Part shown: one piece after another, positions 11,243 to 22,283 of the stretch
Layout: each line of letters starts with the position of its first letter
Position numbering within the stretch: position 1 is the stretch's first letter
From: Impatiens glandulifera
Taxonomy: Eukaryota > Streptophyta > Magnoliopsida > Ericales > Balsaminaceae
Direction: 5' to 3'
NCBI RefSeq assembly: GCF_907164915.1
Contig: NC_061862.1
Location: forward strand, 3,224,001-3,288,000
Length of the DNA stretch: 64,000 bases
The notes under the pieces: model-generated
What the model was told of the DNA's origin: nothing
Seen by the model: the letters and a program-made list of their open reading frames with translations, nothing else
Databases searched by the model: none
Program-made: the position numbers and the translations under genes

Positions 11243-12938
11243 TTTTTTTTATTTTAATTTTTTTTTAATAAGATATGCCTATGATTCAATCATCCTATTT
11301 AATTTTAAACACACATTGTAATTTTAAATTGATTTTAAATAAAAATACTTAAATTTAAATATATGTAGCTTAGGTATAAACTAAATATTTTAAGTAAAAA
11401 GAAGTAAATTTGACGCATAAACACTAGCTTTCATTTTCCCTCATACTGGAATTGACTGACTTCTTTTTTTTAAATAAAATATTGTATTTCTTTAATAACT
11501 AACTTATAAAATATTAATTTTAAATTATATACAAAATAACTCATTATTTTGTTTTTTAATTAATCAATTAAAAATTATCTACTTTTTGGAATGATTAACA
11601 ATATCAATTTAAACTGTATGATCTACAACAATTGCACACTTATATAATGATTCATATTTGTGTCTTGTTTGGATGATGTTCAATATGTTATAAAAAGACC
11701 TAGACAATTTAAGTTTAATACCTTAAAATATCTTAATAAAAATAAAAATAAAGGTTATAAGATTATGCTAATTTTCTTTCCAGATTATATCATTATTTAA
11801 CTTCTAATAATTTAATCTATAAAAATGTAAAAAAATATATTTTCAAATAAATACTTTCGTGTTATTTATATTATTATAAATTTTATTGATTTCAAAATTA
11901 CATTATAACAATTAAAATTACATTAAAAAAACTCTTTAATATTTTTTATAATAAATAAAAAATATCACTAAATTACTCAATATATATATATAATCAAAAG
12001 TAACTATCATTTGTAAATAAACATGATTAACAATTTAATACATTATTACTAATTAACATATTATATGATTAACATGGACATAATCTAAATGATTAAGAAT
12101 GGACATAATCTAAATGATTAACAATGGACATAATCTAAATTGAGATTAACAATTAATTAACATAACTTAAGTTGAGATTATATGAATTTATATAAAATAC
12201 GATTGTATGAATACGTAAAAAGAGAAGAAAAAAAGCTGGATTATGTGAATATATTAAAAAAAAAAAGTTAGACCTTATTGTGGTATTATTTTTATATAAA
12301 AATATAAATATTAGGTAAGATTATTATAATGGTAACTTTTTATAAAACATTCAATTAATAACTAATACACTAATATATAATTTATCACTATTTTTTTTTT
12401 CAAAAAGTAAATACTTTAAAAAACAGTTTAATAGTAAAATATCTATATATATTATCACTCATATTTTTCATTTATAATTATTTATTTTGGTTGTAAAATT
12501 CACTAAATTTCATTATTTTTAACATTCTTTATAAACTAATATAATATTTTAACGTTAAAATTAATAAATAATATAAAATAATATAAATATATATAATATA
12601 TTTAAGTTAAAATTAATACAAAACAAATTAACTTAATTGATTAATAATGTTTTTTTTTATAATTATAATGTACAATTGAGGTAGGATATTTTTTTGTTTA
12701 AATTTTATTACTATTATTAAGCAAGCGCATGATGACCTCTCTTCCTCTTCACCGACAAGAACTGATCTAAAATTTATAATTGAATAAAATTTAATGTAAA
12801 TTTAAAAATAACAAAAACTAAATAAATAAAATTAATGTATAAAGCTAAGTTTTATTATTTTTTTAATAATTAAATAATCAAAACAGAAAATTATATTAAT
12901 GATCTATTGCCGTAATAAATCGATCTGTCCACAATATA
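11243..12938 (+). repeat. Repeat F, short copy
   Basis: Matches 19383-19825 and then jumps to match 27112-28095 and 28941-29255. The intermediate 19826-27111 part of the long copy is missing, so this is an internally deleted form. The junction lies near 11688. Reverse-complement matches lie at 39960-43893. It is AT-rich with no coding content. Identity unknown; it may be a large non-autonomous element or part of an old segmental duplication. Confidence 0.75.
12929..12938. repeat. Target-site duplication of the Pack-MULE (left)
   Basis: CCACAATATA occurs here and again at 15370-15379, directly flanking the terminal inverted repeats; 9-10 bp, as expected for Mutator-like elements. The uninterrupted sequence, GTCCACAATATAAGTCATTC, is present at about 29255-29275. 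Confidence 0.8.
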
Positions 12939-13152
12939 GATAAATTTGACGAAATGACCCTACAAATATCCTTAAATGCGAAAAGTGTCAGCGCATAAAT
13001 TAAATAGCGCCGGTGATCTTATTTTTTTCTGACGAAAATGCCCCCCTCGACGAAGACGTCGAAATCTCAGCGAAGGAAGGATGTCCGCTTTAGTGGTATG
13101 CTTCCTTTGTTTTGCACTTGTTATTTATTTCTTTCTTTGAACGCATTGTTTG

Positions 13153-13172
13153 TTAGGGTTTAGGGTTTAGGG
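13153..13172 (+). repeat. Short telomere-like (TTTAGGG) run
   Basis: Three adjoining TTAGGGT-type units. This is too short to be a telomere remnant; such telo-boxes are common in plant 5' leaders, which fits the captured gene start here. Confidence 0.5.
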
Positions 13173-13208
13173 ATTGATTGGGTAAATGAAACTGTTGCGG
13201 CAGAATTC

Positions 13209-13303
13209 GGGTGCGTCTCGCGAATGTAGGTGTGTCACGCGGGTGTGTCTTGTGAATGCGGGTGTGTCACGCGGGTACGTCACGCGAATGCGTCTCGCGA
13301 ATG
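13209..13303 (+). repeat. CpG-rich minisatellite
   Basis: About seven imperfect units built on GTCTCGCGAATG and GTGTGTCACGCGG. Copies lie at 58411-58522 and 63582-63675 in the other MULE copies, with different unit numbers and orders. Very GC-rich for this window. Confidence 0.75.
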
Positions 13304-13906
13304 GTCATACCTCTACTTTTGGTTTCTGTATGTTTAATTATATATTTGGTGAATGTCATTGTGGGTTGAACTTCTCTAATTTCCATTGTTCAGGGAAATA
13401 TATGAGGATAGAAAATGTTGTAGGGCTCAGCTTCTCATTGCTCATTTTCTTCTTGACTTTTGTTGGATTCATATCTGTTATGGTACTTTGACGCATCACA
13501 TTGGATTCATATCTGTTATTAAAGTTTAAGAATTTGTTATGTAAAACCATTTTTTATTGCTAATAAAACATTCTCTTGTAACAGGGGTATTTTAAGATAA
13601 GTTATTATGTGCATTTCTTAATAAGTTTGATTCTCAATTAAAGTCTCTCAAATTAAGAGTTTGAAGAGGATATGAAAGGAAATATTTAACTATGTGATTG
13701 GTTTACAAAGAAAAGGATGGTAACAAATTCTTTTAATAACAAAAGCTCTAAGGGTTACTTATTCATTAACAAACCAGCAAGGTTCTTCTTGAGCACCAAA
13801 TTGTTCACAATGAATAAAATGTTCCTTTCAATTTTTTTTGCATCAACTACAAAATAACCAAGCTTGCTCTTCTTCCATGGAGGCAAATTTTCTATTTTCC
13901 GAGTCT

Positions 13907-15143
13907 TCAAGCTGTTGCAGTGCATTCAGTCACAACTGGTGCACCACTCACTTGTTTTGCACAACTATTCTTCTTTGTTATGAATCTGTTCAAACAAACA
14001 CATCAACAAGATTAGTTGATGCTCCTCCAACATGTTTTGTTGATCCTATTTATACATTTAAGTATTTTGTCACAATCAACACTTAAAGTGATTCTTTTTC
14101 CATTTGGTATAGGATATTTTCTGAACCTTATACTATAAGTTTTGATGCTTCATTTTCTATACAAAATATTTTCTAGATAATGATCCAAATTAGAGTTATA
14201 TAATTTGTTGCATCATTTAGCATAGAGATAATTTTTTCTAATAATGACAATGTTAAGTTAATTCTTATTTACCTAAATAAGTCTTTCCACATCAACTCAT
14301 ACATGAGCCAGTTTGTTCCAACAGAAGCGATGTCATCATTTTCACTTATAGCAGCCGAGATTGTCCTGTCAATAGAGTTTAAAAGATGTATTATAGATTT
14401 GTAAGAAGAAGATACTTTGAATGTTTACCTTGACATGTTCTTCTTTAGCTCATCGAACATAGAACGGGGCGAGAGGCATCCCATTGTGAGCCAAGGGGAA
14501 ATTTTGCAGGAAAAGCTTGCACCATATATACTGTCATTTTTCGATCCCTTTGGTGGTTGTGCTCGGCATTCAGCAGCAAACTTAGTTAGCTTCTGCAATG
14601 CCTCTGTCTCTCCTCCATTTTGAGAACCATTGGCAGCTCCTTTTCCATTCTATTATACACAACAATCAAAAGGTAAGAGTTAAAAAAGACACATAAAAAT
14701 AAAAGGTGTTAATAATTCTACTCATTTTTTGTTCATACCTGTTGGCTCATGGTTGAAACTGGGTTAAGACTAAGATCAACCAATGATGGAACTTCTCCAG
14801 GCTCAACATCTCCACGAAAAGGAAAACCCTTTAACTGATCTAGAGCAGCAATCGTTTCCCTAATCTTCAACTCTTTCACTTTCTCCTTGAATCCTTCATA
14901 GTTGGTTGGAATTTCTTCCAACTTAAAGGGCAAACACAAACATTCATTTATAAACGAAATAAACACAAAACATTGATCAATAAACGAAATAAACACAAGA
15001 CATTGATCTATAAACGAAAATAGTGAAAATTTTATCTTTCGCCGTTGGAAGTTCTTCGCCGCTCTTCGCCGTTGAATATAGTGGAATGGTGTTCTTCGAT
15101 GTGTTCTTCGGCGATAAAAAGAAGAGAAAGTCTTCTCCGCCAT
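13907..15143 (-). CDS. PHR2: Chimeric PHR2-like gene in the Pack-MULE
   Basis: Spliced reading: exon 1 14739-15143, exon 2 14429-14649, exon 3 14273-14365, exon 4 13907-13985, all introns with GT/AG and all junctions in frame, giving about 265 residues. The first ~74 residues come from unrelated DNA, starting MAEKTFSSFYRRR and containing three near-repeats like FIDQCFVFIS. The rest is the C-terminal part of PHR2, a plant photolyase/cryptochrome-family protein: ALDQLKGFP, RGDVEPGEVPSL, GGETEAL, SCKISPWL, GCLSPRSMFDEL, NWLMYEL, DLFRFITKK, ending with a natural-looking stop. The N-terminal photolyase domain is absent, so DNA repair or light sensing is unlikely. No stop interrupts the frame, unlike the copy at 61472-62487. 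Expression is not shown; it may be a silent transposon passenger. Confidence 0.7.
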
Positions 15144-15292
15144 TAGGGTTTAGAGCGGAGAAGACGGAGAATAGAGAGAAAAGGAAGCAACAAATGAAAA
15201 AAAAGATTTTATAGGGTTCTGGTTGCGTCACGCACATTTAATTTAAAAGAGGGCATAATGAAAGGGCATAATTGTCATAAAAAAAAGAGGGT

Positions 15293-15369
15293 CACCAGCA
15301 CTATTTAATTTATGCGCTGGCACTTTCACATTTAAGGTAATTTGTAGGGTCATTTCGTCAAATTTCCCC
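15293..15369. repeat. Right terminal inverted repeat of the Pack-MULE
   Basis: Reverse complement of 12939-13015 with a few mismatches; followed by the second CCACAATATA target copy at 15370-15379. Confidence 0.8.
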
Positions 15370-15439
15370 CCACAATATAAGTCATTCAATGAGTTACTAC
15401 CATTTTAAAATATTATAAAATTACTACACTTAATCGATT

Positions 15440-15856
15440 GGGAAATTTGATCAAATGGCCCTCAAAAAGGCCTTAAATGCTAAAAGTGCAGCGCTTAAAA
15501 AAAAACGTTGATGACACATTTTACTGTTTTTGAACGATTTTGCCCATGTCGCGAGACTCAACTGGAAATCGTGAGATGAATTTTTTTATTTTATTTTTAT
15601 TTTTTTCAAAAAAGAAAAAAAAAATCATTTCGCGATTGCGTGACGCAACTGGGTATTTTCGTTCAAAAAAAAATCATAATTATAATTTTTTGAAAAATAA
15701 AAAAATAAATAATTGCGTCACGCAACCTCATATTGCATGACGCAACTGGGACATTTTCGCCCAAAAAAAATAAATGTGTCACCAGTGCATTAAAATTAAT
15801 GAGCTGGCACTTTCCGCATTTAAGGCGTTTTTAAGGGTCATTTCATCCAATTTCCC
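15440..15856. mobile_element. 417 bp non-autonomous MULE with target duplication
   Basis: Ends GGGAAATTTGATC and its inverse lie at the borders, with longer inverted similarity into GCGCTTAAA / GCATTTAAGGC. The flanks TAATCGATT (15431-15439) and TAATCAATT (15857-15865) are a 9 bp duplication with one change. The interior is low-complexity, with TTGCGTGACGCAA-type palindromes and no gene. An inverted copy of exactly the same length sits at 60532-60948 in the same target. A site without it is at about 39885. Confidence 0.85.
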
Positions 15857-15865
15857 TAATCAATT

Positions 15866-17520
15866 AGGTCATGGGATCAGTTATATGATACAATTTTAAA
15901 ATATTATAAAAATAATATAGTAATTAACTAATTAATGTCTTCAAAATCAATATAAAAAAACAATAACACGTTGCTGATTTAGAAACATAAAAAGTTTATA
16001 CTTATATTGCTTATAAAAAATAGTTGATAATTTTATTTCAAGTGTATACATGGTAAGACTAAAATTATACCCCTAATTTATAAATTTATAAATAATTTTT
16101 TAATTATTTTTAAAGAGAAAAATTAAGATAATTAACTCAAAGCCAAAACCTAAGTAAATAATTAATTAGATTAATTATTATGATAATTAAATTCTAATTA
16201 ATTAAAGGTAATTACCAAATAAATAAATAAAATAATTTGAGATAAATGTTATACCCATTATATCTTGAATTAATTTTAGAAAATAAAGAATATTAAAATA
16301 AATAATTTAGAATAAATATTTTATCATTTTTATCCCAAATAAATTATTTATTTAACCCAAAATATAAAAAGAAAATTGACAAAATAAATGACATATTTAT
16401 TTTAAATATTTTGTGTATTTTAAAAATAAATCTAAAATGGTGAAAGAAAAATCAATTTCAAATAAACCCTTAAAATTTTAAAATAAAAAAACTGATTCAA
16501 GCCCACTTGCCTGATCAACCAACTTGAGGAGGCTATAAATACCCTCCCTTTGATGATTCCGAAGGTAAGAGATCAACTCTCAATCCCACAATCCGAATTT
16601 TTAGAAATCCGCCATTGAAGTTCAAGATTTCTAGATTTTTTAAAATTCTATATAAAATCTTAAACTTAGATCTAGACATTCCAAAAGCTTCCCTAAACTC
16701 TAATCAGTGTTCTCCAATACTTGGTAAACTTTCAATCACCCTCTAATTCAATCTTTTAGTTTGAAATTGAAAATTTTATATTTTAGTTTTCATAAGTTTG
16801 ATAGTGTTTGCTTGTTTCATTTTTTGATTGAAAAACGATCTTATGACCATTTAAAAACTATCTGTGAAAGTTAGAAATGATGAATTGATCTAAAACAAAA
16901 AAACCCAAATTTGAATTTGAAAAAAATTAAAAATCTAGTTTTCTATTCTTGAGCTAATCATCAAGAACATTAGTCCAAAAAGCTTCTCATCATGTTTCTA
17001 TGATGTTGGACACATATTTGGATCATGTTTGATCAAAATCAAAATTTTCAAAATAAATGAAAATTATAAGTTCTTAAATTCGTCCAAATAAACATCAAAT
17101 GTTCATGTTTTAGTATCAATCAATCATATGAACTATAATAAAGCTATTGACCAACTTCTTACACTTCATTAAACTTTAAAAACTAAAAACCCACTTTTTG
17201 GCCTTTAAACTATTTTGAATAAATTAAACATCACATACTTAAATAATACATTGGGACGATGTTTCTAATGTTTCTAAGAACTTTGTAAAAGATCAGGAGC
17301 CCATCAAAATTGCAAAATCTTCAATTTTGATGTTTTTAAGGACCGACATGTTCGAACAAGACCAAGAGGTCCGACCGAGGCTTTTCAGTGTGATGTCACG
17401 AAATGAATGTCGGGTGGTGATTAGTGGTTAGTTTGACGTTAGATAAGAGGTATGTGATCAATTAGGATTGGTTGTTGAAGTGTGAGTAAAAAAGAGGTTG
17501 ACTAAGATTTGTGAGCAGTT
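15866..17520 (+). repeat. Repeat R
   Basis: Reverse complement of 58945-60522 at roughly 90 percent identity by eye. A shorter copy, only the first ~370 bp, is at 39541-39890. No protein coding is seen. It contains a promoter-like TATAAATA followed by a leader-like stretch, so it may derive from an LTR or a captured promoter, but no TG/CA ends are evident. Confidence 0.75.
16534..16541 (+). promoter_or_regulatory. TATA box-like sequence in repeat R
   Basis: TATAAATA in a GC-richer setting (GAGGCTATAAATACCCTCC), conserved in the inverted copy at 59845-59852. A pyrimidine-rich leader with AATCCCACAATCCG follows. The context is promoter-like; the gene it served is unknown. Confidence 0.4.
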
Positions 17521-18296
17521 TACTGAGAGATAAAAAATGTATATGAAAAAATGTGAGTCATAAGATGAAGGTCAATTGAGGGGTTAAGTGGGTGTGGAGG
17601 GGATAATATATATGTTAATATTAAGTTTAGAATTAAACTTAATTTTTACAAATTAAAACTAATTTTAAATTATTTAAATTTGAATAATATTAATTTTATT
17701 TAAAGTATTTATAGATAAATAATAATATGATTGAGAATTATTTTATAAAAAGAACACAAAATAATCTATATCAACGTGCAGTTGCATTTGCTTGAACATC
17801 ACTTTATTCTAAAACACTATATGCTCAGTGATTAAACATCCAAACGCGTTGATCACTGTTCCCCCTCCAACGCTTCATCAGCGATCATCTTGGCGTTTTT
17901 AGGAGTAAAACAAAGCCTAGATTGGTTTGGAACTTCAGAGCTCGTCTTTTCATATTCGATCTCCCCATCAAATTGAATTCTTTTTCGAGATCCAAGTCCT
18001 AACTGCAGTTCAAAGCGCGGCGATGGATTCATCGGCACTTCTACTTAACAAGCTCAAGGTTCTATGATCTATCTCTTCTATAGATTTTTATAAGTACAAT
18101 AATATGTTAATCATCAAGAACAGCAACCCAAAAAGCTTCTCATCATGTTTCTAATGATATTGGATACATGTTTGGATTATGTTCGATCAAAATCAAAACT
18201 TTCAATATAAATGAAAATTGTAAGTTCTTGAATTGGTCCAAATAAACATTCAATGTTCATATAAATGAAAGTACCTTTAATTAAAAATAGGAAAAA
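17521..18296 (+). pseudogene. Gene-start fragment (unrecognised)
   Basis: 17521-17760 shows nothing. From about 17765 to 18060 the base composition rises and the text matches 18540-18740 and, reversed, 1040-1190: a leader with GATCATCTTGGCGTTTTTAG followed by a possible first exon at 18023-18058 reading MDSSALLLNKLK and a splice-donor-like AAG/GTTCTATG. The copies at 18540 and 1040 lose similarity before this ATG. It looks like the promoter and first exon of a host gene picked up by a repeat. Product not identified. Confidence 0.35.
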
Positions 18297-19382
18297 AAAT
18301 AGGACCCATATATATTATAAGGTTAATAAAAAAAATATATTAATTTATTTAAAATATATATTTATTAATTAAATATATAACTAATATTTAATTAAATATT
18401 TATTAGAGTATATTATTATATAAGAATTAAAAAATCAGAGTCGGGCATGTCCGGCATAGAGGGCGCTGCCCTCCTTTTGCTTTTACATAAAACGCATAAA
18501 ATTAAAAAAAGCAATGACTTACCCTTTTACACGCTGTCTGATGCGGACACAGTTCATGCACTGTATATGCTCTAAAATATTATATGCTCAGTGATTAAAC
18601 ATCCAAATGCGTTCGGCACTGTTCCCCGCTCCAATGCTTCATCAGTGATCATCTTAGCGTTTTAAGGAGTAAACAAAACCTAAATTGGTTTGGAATTTTA
18701 GAGCTTGTGTTTTAAGATTCGATCCTCCCGTCATTCATTTGCGCTTGCTTCACTTTTATTTATATTGTTATTAAAAGGGAAGTTAAGTTCAATGAAATAA
18801 TATTTTAAATAAAAAAAATTATGTTGCACTCTCACTATTTACTTTCTCTCTCATCGATTTTTCAAACTCTAGCACAAATCTTCCCCACTACAATCTTCTC
18901 GCAAAAATGGCATTTGATGGGGGTGGCGTCGAAGGTTCTTTTTGGTCTTTGGGATGATGTTAATGCAACATTGGATCCCTTAAAGTGTGTAGCGATTTGT
19001 TGTTGTACATCTGTAATTTCTCGGTTAGAAATCGTCCGTCGAATTTTTGTCTTCTATTTGTAGATCTAGGTAACCAGATCTGTAGAAGAGTATTCATCTT
19101 CTTTTCTGTTTTTAATCGTATCCTCAAAGTGTCCGGATAAAGCCGTCTGTTAACTAGGTAAAACCCTAAACGATCTTCTCGTATTTAATAACAGTTACAA
19201 TGTCGACTTTCTTTAAGGCAGTCGTCATTGTCAATTAAGAAAACAACAAGAAAATTTATGCCGATTAAAAGCGATTGGTTTATGACCAATCGTTATAGGC
19301 CTATAACGATTGATTTGGAGGTTAATTTTGGAGGTTAATAACTATTGTTTACCCATCGATATAAGGTCTTTTCTTACTAGTG
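18297..19382 (-). repeat. Right arm of inverted repeat A, with CACTA-type terminus
   Basis: Reverse complement of 375-1455. It ends CTTTTCTTACTAGTG at 19382, preceded by CCAATCGTTATAGG-type subterminal units at about 19260-19320, so this stretch is the inside of a CACTA end. It holds the leader-like segment shared with 17765-18000 and the 80-codon ORF. Confidence 0.8.
18821..19063 (+). other. 80-codon ORF retained in inverted repeat A (copy 2)
   Basis: Same frame and length as the ORF at 681-923 with about six substitutions, several of them hydrophobic exchanges. Followed by a possible donor AG/GTAACC at about 19070. Product unknown; see the first copy for alternatives. Confidence 0.25.
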
Positions 19383-20154
19383 TTTTATATTTATTTATTT
19401 TTATTAAGATCTGCCTTGCCTATGATTCAATCATGCCAATTAATTTTAAACACACATTATAATCTTAGGTGGATTTTAAATTAAAAAAATACTTAAATTT
19501 AAATATATGTAGTTTAGGTATAAACTAAATATTTTAAGTAAAAGAAGTAAATTTGACCCATTAACACGAGCTTTCATTTTCCCTCGTAATCAATTGACTG
19601 GCTTCTTTCTTTTAATAAAATATTGTATTTCTTTAATAAATAGCTTATAAAATATTAATTTTAAATTATATAAAAAATAATTCATTATATTATCTTTTTA
19701 ATTAATCAATTAATAATTATCTACTTCTTGGAATGATAAACAATATCAATTCAAACTGTATTTTGATCTACAACAATTGTATACTTGTATAATAGTTCAT
19801 ATTTGTGTCTTGTTTGGGTGATGTTAAATCTGAAAACTATATTTTTCATTATTTTCTCAGTTTTATTCTCAATTATTATATTTCAAAGACTAAGAAAATA
19901 AGAAGCATATTATCACAATAAATTAGCCAAACAAATTAAAAAATAATGAAAGTTCTTAAATTCTACAAATCCTTACACATTTAAAATAAATTCCAGAAAG
20001 TAAATAAATCATCACTCCAACTTCATCAAAATATAAATTTATAAATGAATTAAAACAATCAATAATACATTTCAATTTCAACACTGTCTCATAATTTATT
20101 TTGACATATTTTATAACTATAACTAAGGAGCCTTTACATTTTGAGAAAACAAAC

Positions 20155-20620
20155 AATCAACGCCTTTGTTGCATACTTGACATATTTGAAATGTCATTTC
20201 TCAGGCTCTCTGTATCACTCTGCTCTGTTTCATTTGCCCATTTCCTATTGAGAAATATAAAAAAAAATATTTATCAATAATCAAAGTTGATAAAAGAATT
20301 AAAACTGAATAGATCTAAAGAAATTTGAGGTCTAGATAGTTACCTTGCTAGACATCGAGATAATTTGGGCTATCTAATTTATATAAACAATCATAAACAT
20401 AAACTTCAACTGCAGCAATCATTCTTACATTGATTGTTAATCCTCCCAGTACTCCTTGAATTTCCTTTATGAACATAAACATTTTTGGTGTGAGGTTGTC
20501 TGAGGTTGTTTTAACAATAGAAGACCAGCTTTATAGATTTTGAAAGATGAAAATAGGGTAAAAGGCGGCGGTGGGGAAACTAATTGGACTTTAGGGTTTC
20601 TGTTAGGATGTTATCCCATT
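20155..20620 (-). pseudogene. Gene-like fragment inside repeat F (copy 1)
   Basis: On the minus strand there is a leader with AAACCCTAAAG, an ATG at about 20480 reading MFMFIKEIQGVLGGL, and an exon-like end after a TTTCTCAATAG acceptor reading ANETEQSDTESLRNDISNM before a stop at about 20160. The mirror copy is at 42695-43135. It resembles the ends of a short host gene with an intron. I do not recognise the protein, and the middle is not convincingly coding. Confidence 0.35.
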
Positions 20621-20965
20621 TCATTAAAAACACTTAAGTCCTTACATAACTTATAATTATTTAAATTTGATCCTAAACTTATAATATAACATATTTTTAA
20701 TTCAATTCCAACTGTAACTTGTACATTCAAAACTCATACCTCCGAAACATATAATTTCATTATATAAAAAAAAATTATTATATTTTATTTCAACTTTTAG
20801 ATCAAATAATTTTTTTATCATGTATAAAACAATTTTTAAATATTTTTATTAGAAATTGACCTGTAATGTAATTGTGACGTCTAGTTTTAAAGGAGAAATT
20901 ATTAATGAATTATAAATTATTATTTTAAAATATATAATGATATGATACTTTATTAAAAAAAATTA

Positions 20966-20975
20966 GACTATGTTT
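20966..20975. repeat. LINE target-site duplication (left)
   Basis: GACTATGTTT here and GACTATGTT at 25972-25980 flank the LINE. The uninterrupted site is present, reversed, at about 42255-42265 in the mirror copy of repeat F. Confidence 0.8.
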
Positions 20976-20999
20976 GTTTTTTTTTGTTTTTTTTTTGGG

Positions 21000-22283
21000 G
21001 AAAAAAAACGACTTAGCGTTATTTCATTAAAAATTCCCAAAAACGGGAAAAAAACCACAAGTTTAAGAGATCATTCTAGACAGGCCTAGAATGATTTTGA
21101 AGTCGTAACATTCTGAATAAAAGCTTAAAACGTAAATGAATTATCTGTTTACAATACTTTCAATTCTAGTGAGTTTAAAAAACGGTAAATTCCAGTTCTT
21201 GCAGATATTCCAATTCTGTTCCGTGCTTGAATTCCTCTCCACGTTCCCGCGAGGGCGCTGCAATCCGATACAATATCTTTCCATAACTCGTCAATGCTCC
21301 TGCGGGTTCTGTCATATACCCTTGCATTCCGTTCTTGTCAAATGTTATACACCACTGCTCCGAAGCCACACTTGAACACGCTTGTTGCAAATCTATTTCC
21401 CTTGGCTTTGAGTAGTGTCGCTTCTTTGATTTCATTCTATTCGCTCGGGAAACTGATCAGCTATGGTTTCTTTATTTTCTATGCATAGAAGACTGCTCGC
21501 ATCCGGGATGCTCATATACTTACTGATACGATCACGTGTGCTGAGTCTTTCCCAGAAGGCGAGTCATAAGATGAATTGGTGTCGAGGGATAATCTTCGTT
21601 GATCATACAAGAGGAGCCCATTCTACTTTCTGCGCTTTTTCCCGGAATACCTCCCATATTTTCTTCAATACCAGCTTCCCATTGTCCTCAGCTTTCCATT
21701 CATGAATATCCGGTCTGTCGTGTAGTTGTATGTTACTTACATGATCAAGTATCCTCTTTCCTTCTGGAATTCTTCTCAAGAGCAAGTTTCAATTACCGTC
21801 TTTGATGTCTCTGATTTTTACTTTTGCGCAGTCCCTTCTGATACGAGTATTTTGAAACTCCTCCTTATCGATGATAGACTGATTTTCAAACCAAGGGTCG
21901 TGCCAGAATAGAGTGCCTTTTCCGTCCCCTAGTCGGATGTCATAAAGATCTACAATATCGCTTCTTAGTTTAAGAATCTTTTTTAGAGACCAGCTCATAC
22001 CTTCGTGAATTTTGCAGGTCCAGATGTTGGTTTTGTGTTTCATAAATCTCGTATGCACCCATTTGATCCATAGTGACTCCTGATTGCGCTCCAAAGCCCA
22101 CAAATGCTTGAAGGTTAGAGCCTTGTTCCACTCGATACAGTTCTTCAAGTCGATGCCTCCCTCGTCCTTCGGTTTGCAGAGAGCGGTACATTTGACTTTC
22201 TTTCCTCCTCTTCCACTACTACCCCAGATAAAGTTTCTCATCAGTGTGTCGAGTTCCTTCATTACCTTCTTCGGAATGACCAT
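21000..22283 (-). pseudogene. LINE ORF2, C-terminal part with zf-RVT region and 3' UTR
   Basis: Reads from VIPKKVMKELDTLMRNF through FIWG, GGKKVKC, GGIDLKNC, NKALTFKHLW and WHDPWFENQSI to about 21789. In shifted frames it continues with KIWEVFREKAQKVEWAPLVW, the zf-RVT region of plant LINE ORF2, to about 21470 and a short tail to about 21180. It is separated from the reverse transcriptase part by a frame break near 22284. Confidence 0.8.

Larger units (their letters stand above)
13030..13560 (+). pseudogene. Captured 5' fragment of an unrecognised gene
   Basis: An exon-like stretch reading KTSKSQRRKDVRFSG ends at a good splice donor (G/GTATGC, about 13097). It is followed by an intron-like part with a TTTAGGG triplet, the CpG-rich minisatellite, and an acceptor (TTCAG/GGAAA, about 13393) leading to a stretch with a hydrophobic run, FSLLIFFLTFVG. 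The same arrangement recurs on the minus strand at 58200-58720 and 63320-63870; the last copy adds upstream residues KTRRPLTKTSES. I cannot name the gene. A captured promoter, first exon and intron is the simplest reading. Confidence 0.45.
12939..15369 (-). mobile_element. Pack-MULE carrying PHR2 exons and a second gene fragment
   Basis: Terminal inverted repeats of about 75 bp (core AAATTTGACGAAATGACCC, then a stretch ending GCGCATAAATTAAATAG) lie at 12939-13015 and 15293-15369, with a target duplication outside them. Between them is no transposase but two pieces of host gene: a 5' exon-like piece with minisatellite on the plus strand (13030-13560) and the last four exons of a PHR2 photolyase-family gene, introns included, on the minus strand. 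This is the structure of a Pack-MULE. A second copy is at 61019-64000 (reversed) and an end fragment at 58032-58906. Confidence 0.85.
19383..20975 (+). repeat. Repeat F, long copy, left part
   Basis: Matches 42250-43893 in reverse complement. 19383-19790 also matches 11243-11640. It carries a gene-like fragment at 20155-20620. The copy is interrupted at 20976 by the LINE and resumes at 25981. Confidence 0.8.

Noticed and set aside
13153..13172. Interstitial telomere
   Set aside because: Only three units, in a gene-leader context; a telo-box is more likely.
13907..15143. A working photolyase or blue-light receptor gene
   Set aside because: The N-terminal photolyase domain is missing and the start comes from other DNA; at most a new chimeric product.
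375..19382. One 19 kb CACTA element with ends at 375 and 19382
   Set aside because: The outside flanks of the two ends are inverted copies of each other and no 3 bp direct duplication is seen; this is an inverted duplication of one end.
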